Shown in pieces: positions 7,045 through 13,225 of a stretch of 18,943 bases of DNA. The translations under genes and the position numbers were made by a program. The notes beneath the pieces were generated by a model, which did not search any database, was not told the origin of the DNA, and was given only the letters and a program-made list of their open reading frames with translations. Numbering within the stretch: position 1 is the stretch's first letter; the number at the start of each line of letters is the position of its first letter. The stretch comes from an uncultured Erysipelotrichaceae bacterium (lineage in GTDB: Bacteria > Bacillota_I > Bacilli_A > RF39 > UBA660), in the NCBI GenBank assembly GCA_902772675.1, contig CACYBN010000078.1, positions 1 to 18,943 of the forward strand. Direction: 5' to 3'.

Positions 7045-8148
7045 CTATTTTGAAACATTAAATCTAAATAGACAAATATCTCCATCTTGCATTACATAAT
7101 CTTTTCCTTCAAGACGATATTTACCTGCTTCACGAACTTTTAGTTCTGATCCACAAGCTACTAAATCCTCATATGACATTACTTCTGCTTTTATAAATCC
7201 TTTTTCAAAATCTGTATGAATTATACCAGCACATTTCTTAGCATTTGTTCCTTTTCTAAAAGTCCATGCTCTTACTTCATCTTTTCCTACAGTAAAGAAT
7301 GTTTCAAGTCCTAATAAATCATATGTAGCTTTAATCAATTGCTCTAAGCCACTATTTTCAATACCAAATGATTCAAGTAATTCTTTCTTTTCTTCATCAC
7401 TCATATCACAAAGTTCGCATTCCATTTTAGCACATACTTTTACCACTTTAGCATTATCTTTTTCAGCATATTCTTTTAGAGCTTTTACATATTCATTATC
7501 CTCTACTACACCTTCTTCAGTAACATTTGCTAAATATATCATTGGTTTTAAAGTAAGTAGACTAAAGTTCTTTAAAACATCAACTTCTTTATCTGTGAAA
7601 TCAACATTTCTTAAAGGAATATTTTTTTCTAGATTTTCTTTTACTTTTACTAATACATTATATTCTTCTAAAGAATCTTTATCTCTATTTGTTTCTGCTT
7701 TCTTTTTAATTTTATCCACTCTATTGTTAATAATTTCTAAATCTGCAATAGCAAGTTCAAGATTAATAGTTTCTATATCTCTTACTGGATCAATTGTATT
7801 TTCTACGTGAATAATTTTTCCATCATCAAAGCATCTAACTACTTCTACAATTGCATCTACTTCTCTTATATGAGATAAGAATTTATTACCTAATCCTTCA
7901 CCTTGACTAGCACCTTTAACAAGTCCCGCTATATCTGTAAATTCATAAGCAGTAGGTATTAATCTATTAGGTTCATACATCTCATTTAATTTATCTAATC
8001 TTTTATCAGGAACTACTACTATTCCTACATTTGGATCTATAGTTGCAAAAGGATAATTTGCAGCTAAGATATTTTGTTTTGTTATAGCATTAAAAAGAGT
8101 ACTTTTACCTACATTAGGAAGTCCAACTATACCAGCTTTTAAACTCAT
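7045..8148 (-). CDS. ychF: Redox-regulated ATPase/GTPase YchF (Obg family)
   Basis: This universally conserved Obg-family P-loop protein binds ribosomes and hydrolyses ATP in characterised members. It has 367 residues, the family length. G1 is GLPNVGKST (residues 9-17), the switch region NYPFATIDPN is at 31-40, and G3 is DIAGL (72-76). The G4 position has NVTE (208-211) instead of NKxD, which is the YchF hallmark explaining its ATP preference. A coiled-coil domain covers about 130-185 and the C-terminal TGS domain about 280-365 (TFFTVGKDEVRAWTFRKG, ending GDICLFRFNV). ATG 8148 is chosen because GGAGTGAT precedes it and the product starts MSLKAGIVG as relatives do. It stands alone between two terminators, upstream of rpsF as in B. 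subtilis (yyaF-rpsF). Confidence 0.97.
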   Translation of the reverse strand: MSLKAGIVGLPNVGKSTLFNAITKQNILAANYPFATIDPNVGIVVVPDKRLDKLNEMYEPNRLIPTAYEFTDIAGLVKGASQGEGLGNKFLSHIREVDAIVEVVRCFDDGKIIHVENTIDPVRDIETINLELAIADLEIINNRVDKIKKKAETNRDKDSLEEYNVLVKVKENLEKNIPLRNVDFTDKEVDVLKNFSLLTLKPMIYLANVTEEGVVEDNEYVKALKEYAEKDNAKVVKVCAKMECELCDMSDEEKKELLESFGIENSGLEQLIKATYDLLGLETFFTVGKDEVRAWTFRKGTNAKKCAGIIHTDFEKGFIKAEVMSYEDLVACGSELKVREAGKYRLEGKDYVMQDGDICLFRFNVSK

Positions 8149-8170
8149 TACAATCACTCCGTTCATATGT

Positions 8171-8176
8171 ATTCTA
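8171..8176 (-). promoter_or_regulatory. Possible -10 element for ychF
   Basis: The minus strand reads TAGAAT here, after the terminator of the upstream gene and about 23 bases before the ychF start. The -35 position is only T-rich. A start shortly downstream would leave just enough room for the SD. Confidence 0.4.
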
Positions 8177-8197
8177 TCACACAATAAGAAAAGAAGA

Positions 8198-8227
8198 AAT
8201 AAAAAAACTAAGGTTATTCCTTAGTTT
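8198..8227 (-). terminator. Intrinsic terminator of the TasA-like gene
   Basis: On the minus strand AAACTAAGG / CCTTAGTTT forms a 9-bp stem (8205-8227) with a five-base loop, followed by TTTTATTT. The left arm starts inside the TAA stop codon. Confidence 0.85.
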
Positions 8228-8750
8228 ATTCAACAGCAGTACCAGTTATTTTTATACTAAATTTATTTTGTACCACTTCTTCTTCACTATCATTAAATGC
8301 TTTAATTAAAGTTACTTTTGCTGTTACAGTACATGTACCACCATTAGCAGCAACATTATTTCCTTTATTAACAGTTACTTCAACTTTATAATGATCTTTA
8401 TCTTTTACATTAGAAGTTATTGAAGCAGTTATAGAAGCTGCTAAATCATCACTAACATTTTCTACTGTAAATGTAGCACTAGCATAATCATTTACTTTCT
8501 TTAATCCAGTTACTGTCATAGTAGCATTATCTTTATCAGTATATGCTCCAGTTACAGTTATACTTTCAGTAGTAGATTTATCATAAGTAACTGCTACACT
8601 TTTCTTATATTGAATATCAAAATTAGAAGCAGCAGCAGATCTACTTCCTTTTAATTTAATAAAGTTAGTTGATGATATTGCATAACCTATAACAACGGCA
8701 AAAATTAAAAGTATAAATAAAGTAATAATTCCTTTTTTCTTTTTATTCAT
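8226..8750 (-). CDS. Exported TasA/SipW-type beta-sandwich protein (hypothetical)
   Basis: Function is not known. The 174-residue product has a basic start (MNKKKKG), a hydrophobic stretch at about 8-25 and GYAISSTNFIKLKGS, which resembles the leaders of small TasA/camelysin-like proteins that usually read GYA-x-(L/I)-S-S and are processed by a SipW-type signal peptidase. The rest is Thr/Val/Ala-rich with alternating strand-like segments (SITVTGAYTDKDNATMTVTG, and SATFTVENVSDDLAASITAS), including the ATFTVEN-x-x-D-x-x-A pattern typical of these folds. A single cysteine is present. It may be a surface or matrix protein or remain anchored by its N-terminal helix. It is a single-gene unit with its own terminator and possible -10, set between the par set and ychF, and is the most accessory-looking gene here. 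The SD is GGAGG at a good distance from ATG 8750. Confidence 0.7.
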   Translation of the reverse strand: MNKKKKGIITLFILLIFAVVIGYAISSTNFIKLKGSRSAAASNFDIQYKKSVAVTYDKSTTESITVTGAYTDKDNATMTVTGLKKVNDYASATFTVENVSDDLAASITASITSNVKDKDHYKVEVTVNKGNNVAANGGTCTVTAKVTLIKAFNDSEEEVVQNKFSIKITGTAVE

Positions 8751-8772
8751 AAAAGACCTCCAATATATCTTA

Positions 8773-8778
8773 ATTATA
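8773..8778 (-). promoter_or_regulatory. Possible -10 element for the TasA-like gene
   Basis: A perfect TATAAT on the minus strand, 23 bases before the start codon and after the abgT-like terminator. No convincing -35 is seen, and the area is so AT-rich that chance matches are likely. Confidence 0.4.
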
Positions 8779-8810
8779 AAATAAAATATAGACTTATAAA
8801 TATATTTTAA

Positions 8811-8840
8811 TATAAAAAAGATTACTTTGCAGCAATCTTT
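8811..8840 (-). terminator. Intrinsic terminator of the parA-to-abgT set
   Basis: On the minus strand a 10-bp stem AAAGATTGCT / AGTAATCTTT (one G-U pair) closes a GCAA tetraloop at 8817-8840, followed by TTT and an AT-rich tail. It starts seven bases after the abgT-like stop codon. Confidence 0.85.
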
Positions 8841-8847
8841 ACATTTT

Positions 8848-10443
8848 TTATAATGTAGGGAAACTAACAGGTCCTATTGGTAATCCTATTAAATACCAAC
8901 CTAATACTATAACTATCCATATAAAAGATATTATTAAGAAGTAAGGTAATATAAAGCTTAGTGATCTTCTTATACCTATTGCTTCTTTATTACTATTATA
9001 AATATTTAAATATCCAAGATATATAATAAAATATCCTAAAAATGGAGTTATTCCTTTAGTCATTGAATCTGCTGCTCTTAAAATGAATTGAGCAAATTCA
9101 GGACTAATATTATTTTGCATTAATAATGGTACTACTACTGGTGCATATAAACTCCATTTAGTTAATGCTGAAGTAACAAAGATACCAGATAATGCCATAA
9201 CTAATAATACAGTTAAAATTAATAAAGGACCATTAAATGATAATCCACTTAATAAGTTAATACCATAAGATACTATAAACAATCCTAAATTACTTTCCTT
9301 AAATATTGCAATAAATTGGATAAAGAAGAATAATGTAACAATCAATTCTCCAAAACTCTTAAAGAATGTAGATACTTCTTGAATTAATTCTTTATCGTTC
9401 TTAATTGTTTTAGCTCCAATTGCATAAGCAATACCTACTATGATAAACCAAAGTGAAACTAAAAATGTAAACCCTGATTGAAGTGATGAACCACTACCAA
9501 ATAATTGTTTTACATAAGTTTTTGCACCTGAATCTAGTAATATTCCTGATTTTGGTAAACCTGGAATAATCATATAGATAATTATTAATATTAATAATAT
9601 TCCTACGATATATGCATTTCTTAATCCTTTTTTAATTAAAATATCTTGCTCTATTTTTTCTTTATCATCCATTTCTGATAAATCTGGAACAGTTAAATTC
9701 ATAGTAGATTCTAACTCTTCTCCATTTTTATATCTACCAATCTTATTAACAACTATAGTTTCTATAATAATAGTACCAATAATTGCTAATACTATAGAAG
9801 ATACAATCATAATATATATATTAGATAATAATGGAACATGATATTCTGAATCTACTAAGTGAGATGCTAATTCTGTTATTTCTACTAAATTAACATCTAA
9901 ACTTCCTGCAAATAGAGATACTCCATATCCAAAAGATACACCACAGAAAGCTGCTGTTATACCCAATAATGGATTTCTCTTATTAACCATGAATATCAAC
10001 GCTGATAAAGGTATAAGTATTACATATCCTACATCATTAATTAAGCTTGAAAAAATACCTAATAATATAATTAAAAATGTAATTACTTTATTATTCATTT
10101 TAATAGTATTATTTCTAATAAATGCTTTAATAAGTCCTGAAGCATATGCAACTGATAAACCTATAATTGCAATTATTAAATTAATAAATGCTGAGAAAGA
10201 TGCTAAATTCGTAGAAGCTCTTCCTACTAGATATTTAAATCCAGATGAAGAAAACATATTTTTAACTTCTACAACTCTAGTCTCTACATCCATTCCTACT
10301 TTATCTATTACATTATATGATGACTTAAGTCCTAAACTTGAAATTATTAAACTTAAAATCATTATCAAAAATGTAGATATTATAAATGAAGTAGCAGGAT
10401 GAAAATGAAATCTTCTCAATCTTACTTTCTTCTTCTCATTCAA
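8848..10443 (-). CDS. AbgT family transporter
   Basis: This is a polytopic inner-membrane protein of the AbgT family, whose members import p-aminobenzoyl-glutamate or export antifolate drugs (E. coli AbgT, MtrF, YdaH). It has 531 residues and about ten hydrophobic segments. Family marks are VEVKNMFSSSGFKYLVGRAS after TM1, NDVGYVILIPLSALIF, the motif CGVSFGYGVSLFAGSLD, and the second hairpin region RAADSMTKGITPFLGYF. In the last motif the family usually has T-N before I-(S/T)-P; here it is T-K-G, so the substrate may differ. The start is TTG 10443: the upstream gene's stop and the SD form TAGGTG, six bases before it. The alternative GTG 10452 would lie inside that SD. It is the last gene of the parA-parB-mscS-DUF951 set and is followed by a strong terminator. 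Confidence 0.85.
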   Translation of the reverse strand: MNEKKKVRLRRFHFHPATSFIISTFLIMILSLIISSLGLKSSYNVIDKVGMDVETRVVEVKNMFSSSGFKYLVGRASTNLASFSAFINLIIAIIGLSVAYASGLIKAFIRNNTIKMNNKVITFLIILLGIFSSLINDVGYVILIPLSALIFMVNKRNPLLGITAAFCGVSFGYGVSLFAGSLDVNLVEITELASHLVDSEYHVPLLSNIYIMIVSSIVLAIIGTIIIETIVVNKIGRYKNGEELESTMNLTVPDLSEMDDKEKIEQDILIKKGLRNAYIVGILLILIIIYMIIPGLPKSGILLDSGAKTYVKQLFGSGSSLQSGFTFLVSLWFIIVGIAYAIGAKTIKNDKELIQEVSTFFKSFGELIVTLFFFIQFIAIFKESNLGLFIVSYGINLLSGLSFNGPLLILTVLLVMALSGIFVTSALTKWSLYAPVVVPLLMQNNISPEFAQFILRAADSMTKGITPFLGYFIIYLGYLNIYNSNKEAIGIRRSLSFILPYFLIISFIWIVIVLGWYLIGLPIGPVSFPTL

Positions 10444-10449
10444 AGAAAT

Positions 10450-10454
10450 CACCT
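10450..10454 (-). promoter_or_regulatory. RBS that decides the TTG start of the abgT-like gene
   Basis: AGGTG overlaps the TAG stop of the DUF951 gene. It is six bases from TTG 10443, the same spacing as at mnmG and the RDD gene. This supports TTG over the GTG contained in the SD itself. Confidence 0.6.
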
Positions 10455-10638
10455 ACTTATTTACTTTTTTAATTTTTTTATTAAATTCTATCCTTGGAAT
10501 CATTACAATTCTAGAACATCCACAACATTTTATTTTTATATCTGCACCTAATCTAATAATTTCCCAATCATTAGAACCACATGGATGTTGTTTTTTCATT
10601 GTAACAATATCCCCTAAACTATATTCTTTATTTTCCAT
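10453..10638 (-). CDS. DUF951 family small zinc-ribbon-like protein (YyzM-like)
   Basis: This small protein of 61 residues has unknown function. It shows the DUF951 pattern: YSLGDIVTMKKQHPCGSNDW, then EIIRLGADIKIKCCGCSRIV and MIPRIEF. Cysteines C20, C38, C39 and C41 suggest a metal-binding knuckle. The start ATG 10638 lies inside the end of mscS (11-base overlap) with GAGGTT upstream. A longer frame reaching 10686 would be wholly inside mscS and is not supported. In B. subtilis the counterpart lies next to ychF/yyaF in the same origin-proximal region, so the context fits. The basic tail (NKKIKKVNK) could contact nucleic acid, but that is speculation. Confidence 0.85.
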   Translation of the reverse strand: MENKEYSLGDIVTMKKQHPCGSNDWEIIRLGADIKIKCCGCSRIVMIPRIEFNKKIKKVNK

Positions 10639-11455
10639 TATGAACCTCGATTTGATTATATGGAATCTTAATATTTTCTTTATCAAATTCTACTTTTATA
10701 GCTTTTCTAATTTGCCTTTGTACTGAAAATTGTTCAAGTACTTGAGTTTGAGCAGCAATTTTATAAACAACAGCAGAATCGCCTAACTCTTCTACTCCCC
10801 AAATTTCAATATCTCCTTTTAATTCTTTAATAGATTTATTTAATTTTTTAAATAAATCTGTAAGAACCTTTTCAACTTTATCTAAATCACTTTCGTAAGC
10901 AACAGGTATTTCTACCATAGCTAATGAATATTTACTACTATAATTAATAACTCTATCTATATTTCTATTAGATATTATAAGAATTGATCCATCAATATTT
11001 TTAAGTCTTGTACTTTTTAATCCTATATGAGTTACTTCTCCTTTAAATTCACCTATTTTAATAGTATCACCAACTGAAAAATAATCTTCAATAATAATAG
11101 TAAATCCTACTATAAAATCCTTAAATAAATCTTGGAAAGCTAAACCTACAATAACAGATACAATTCCTAGTCCAGTTAATGCTGCTTTAACATCTATACC
11201 ATAAACAGTAAGTATAGATAATATTACTAATGCTACAATTATTAATTTTATAAAATCAACTATTACTTGTACTAGAGTACTATACCTTTTTCTATTTTTA
11301 CCTATTAATCTACTTTGTCTATTAAAAACTGCTACTACAATTTTTTTAAGAATTTTAAAGATTACTACTCCAACTACAATATATATTATTGGTAGATAAA
11401 AATATTTGCTTAGTATTATATCAACTAATATATTTAAAAAATCAACTATATCCAT
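10628..11455 (-). CDS. Small-conductance mechanosensitive channel, MscS family
   Basis: This heptameric membrane channel opens under membrane tension and protects against osmotic downshock. It has 275 residues, close to E. coli MscS length. There are three membrane segments (about 12-34, 54-75 and 83-103). The pore-lining TM3 and following loop read ALTGLGIVSVIVGLAFQDLF, then KDFIVGFTIIIEDYFSVGDT, the core MscS signature. The beta domain follows (GEVTHIGLKSTRLKNIDGS, then ISNRNIDRVINYS) and a mixed C-terminal domain. The start ATG 11455 has TTGGAG six bases upstream, which is also the last sense codons of parB. A TTG at 11467 is a weaker alternative. It lies two bases after parB, a placement also seen in other Bacillota. 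Confidence 0.93.
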   Translation of the reverse strand: MDIVDFLNILVDIILSKYFYLPIIYIVVGVVIFKILKKIVVAVFNRQSRLIGKNRKRYSTLVQVIVDFIKLIIVALVILSILTVYGIDVKAALTGLGIVSVIVGLAFQDLFKDFIVGFTIIIEDYFSVGDTIKIGEFKGEVTHIGLKSTRLKNIDGSILIISNRNIDRVINYSSKYSLAMVEIPVAYESDLDKVEKVLTDLFKKLNKSIKELKGDIEIWGVEELGDSAVVYKIAAQTQVLEQFSVQRQIRKAIKVEFDKENIKIPYNQIEVHNGK

Positions 11456-11457
11456 AT

Positions 11458-12357
11458 TTATCTCCAATTAGAATAATTCATTATATCTAATATTCTATTT
11501 AGATCGTTAGTATTATTAAAATTAATCTCGATTTTATTTTTCTTAAATTTAACTCTAGTCCCTAATTTATCAGATAAATCATCTTCTAAAGCACTATATT
11601 CATTATTATAAGATTTACTTACTCTTTTTACTGTATGTGTCTTAGCTATATTTGATGTTGATGAAATATCTTCAAGATCTCTAACATTCATATTTTCATT
11701 AATTATTTTATTAGCTAATTCTTCAACTTGTCCTTTATCTTCCATCTTTGATAGAACTCTTGCATGGCTCATTGTTAACTTACCATCTTCAATCATTGTT
11801 TTAACACTTTCTGGAAGATTTAATAGACCTACCATATTTGTAATATGACTTCTACTCTTACCTAATCTCTTAGCTAATTCTTCTTGAGTTAAAGATAAAG
11901 TATCTAATAATTTCTTATAAGCTGTTGCTTCTTCAATAGCATTTAAATCTTCTCTTTGAAGATTTTCTAATAAAGCTATCTCCATCATTTCATTATCAGT
12001 AAAATCTCTTACAATAGCAGGAATAGTAGTTAATCCAGCAATTCTACTAGCTTTAACTCTTCTTTCACCAGCTATTATTTCGTAACCTTTAATACTCTTT
12101 TTAACAATAATTGGTTGAAATACACCAAATTCCTTAATAGAATTAGCAAGTTCATTTAATTTTTCTTCATCAAATACTTTTCTGGGTTGATATGGATTAC
12201 TTCTTAATTCATCCAAATTAACTTCTACTATTTCTTCTTTTGGAGTAGATTCTACTATTTCTTTCTCCATTTTACTAAAATCTAATTGTTCATTATTAAA
12301 CAATTCTTCAAGTCCTTTTCCTAAAGCTCTTCTTTTACTAGTGTCCATTTCTTTCAA
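11458..12357 (-). CDS. parB: Chromosome partitioning protein ParB/Spo0J
   Basis: This CTP-dependent DNA clamp loads at parS, spreads, and works with ParA/Soj and SMC in origin segregation. It has 299 residues. The N-terminus KRRALGKGLEELF is the ParA-stimulating peptide. The CTP-binding N-domain has GVFQPIIVKK, GERR (97-100) and ENLQRED (131-137). The helix-turn-helix reads LTQEELAKRLGKSRSHITNM. At the four positions that separate ParB from Noc specificity it has R169, M175, N180 and S197, thus ParB-like at the key Arg and the small last residue. The C-terminal dimerisation domain ends the protein (KLGTRVKFKKNKIEINF). I keep TTG 12357, which has AAGGA at a proper distance; ATG 12348 is possible but far from any SD. 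It overlaps parA by 20 bases. Confidence 0.95.
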   Translation of the reverse strand: MKEMDTSKRRALGKGLEELFNNEQLDFSKMEKEIVESTPKEEIVEVNLDELRSNPYQPRKVFDEEKLNELANSIKEFGVFQPIIVKKSIKGYEIIAGERRVKASRIAGLTTIPAIVRDFTDNEMMEIALLENLQREDLNAIEEATAYKKLLDTLSLTQEELAKRLGKSRSHITNMVGLLNLPESVKTMIEDGKLTMSHARVLSKMEDKGQVEELANKIINENMNVRDLEDISSTSNIAKTHTVKRVSKSYNNEYSALEDDLSDKLGTRVKFKKNKIEINFNNTNDLNRILDIMNYSNWR

Positions 12358-13123
12358 TCACTTCCTTAGCTAAATTTAAATAAGCTTCTGTTCCTTTACT
12401 TTTTGGATCATATGCAACAATAGGTTTACCATGTGATGGTGCTTCAGTTAATCTAATCAATCTTGGTATTATAGTGTCATATACTTTCTCTTTAAAATAT
12501 TTTCTAACGTCCTCTACTACTTCAAATCCTAAATTAGTTCTAGAATCTAACATAGTAAGTAATACACCTTCTAATTGTAAATCAGGATTTAAATTCTTTT
12601 GAGCTAACATTATAGTATTTAGCAATTGCATAATTCCTTCCAATGCAAAAAATTCACATTGTACTGGTATTATTACTGAATCTGAAGCTGTTAAAGCATT
12701 TGTAGTAATTAATCCTAATGATGGAGGACAATCCATAATAATAAAATCAAATTCATCTTTTATAGCATCTAATTTATTTTTTAATTGTCCTGATCTAGAA
12801 AATTCATTACTTTCCCTACTTTTTTCCAATAATTCAATATTTAATCCAGCTAAATTAATAGTTGCAGGTATAACATATAATCTTTTATATTTACTAGCAT
12901 ATATAGCAGAATCTATTTTGCATTTATTCATAAATACATCATATATACTATATTCTATATCACCTTTATTAATACCAATCCCTGTAGTTGCATTACCTTG
13001 GGGATCTAAATCTATTAATAAAATTTTCTTACCTAAAACTGCTAGTGATGCTGATAGATTTATGCTAGTTGTAGTTTTTCCTACACCACCTTTTTGATTA
13101 ACCAAAGATATTATTTTCCCCAT
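12338..13123 (-). CDS. parA: Chromosome partitioning ATPase ParA/Soj
   Basis: This deviant Walker-type ATPase binds the nucleoid as an ATP dimer, is released by ParB, and in Bacilli also tunes DnaA. It has 261 residues, the Soj length. The deviant Walker A KGGVGKTT is at 11-18, the A' motif LLIDLDPQGNAT at 35-46, and Walker B ending IIMDCPPS near 128-134. PRLIRLTEAPSHGKPIVAYD is the conserved C-terminal stretch. The start ATG 13123 has GAGGGTGAC upstream. It is the first gene of a set that continues through parB, mscS, DUF951 and an AbgT-type transporter with overlaps or gaps of at most 9 bases. The 92 bases upstream hold the noc-like terminator and a very AT-rich stretch with no promoter I can call with confidence. 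Confidence 0.96.
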   Translation of the reverse strand: MGKIISLVNQKGGVGKTTTSINLSASLAVLGKKILLIDLDPQGNATTGIGINKGDIEYSIYDVFMNKCKIDSAIYASKYKRLYVIPATINLAGLNIELLEKSRESNEFSRSGQLKNKLDAIKDEFDFIIMDCPPSLGLITTNALTASDSVIIPVQCEFFALEGIMQLLNTIMLAQKNLNPDLQLEGVLLTMLDSRTNLGFEVVEDVRKYFKEKVYDTIIPRLIRLTEAPSHGKPIVAYDPKSKGTEAYLNLAKEVIERNGH

Positions 13124-13197
13124 AGTGTCACCCTCTTAAACATACTATATATATAATATCAAAAAAAAGGATATATTTAAATAAAATTTTATAAAAT

Positions 13198-13225
13198 AAA
13201 AAAGGTTAATTAATATTAACCTTTT
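13198..13225 (-). terminator. Intrinsic terminator of the noc-like gene
   Basis: On the minus strand AAAAGGTTAAT / ATTAACCTTTT makes a perfect 11-bp stem (13200-13225) around a four-base loop, followed by TT and AT-rich sequence. The stop codon TAA of the gene is part of the left arm. The T-tract after the stem is short, so read-through into parA is possible. Confidence 0.75.

Noticed and set aside
9989..10402. A 137-codon open frame on the plus strand inside the abgT-like gene
   Set aside because: It is antisense to a transmembrane coding region with clear family motifs, has no SD, and its hydrophobic composition mirrors the AT-rich code on the other strand.
13134..13162. TTGATA 17 bases from TTAAGA as a parA promoter
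   Set aside because: The -35 is fair but the -10 is poor, and the surrounding run of TATATA gives many equal matches, so no promoter is called.
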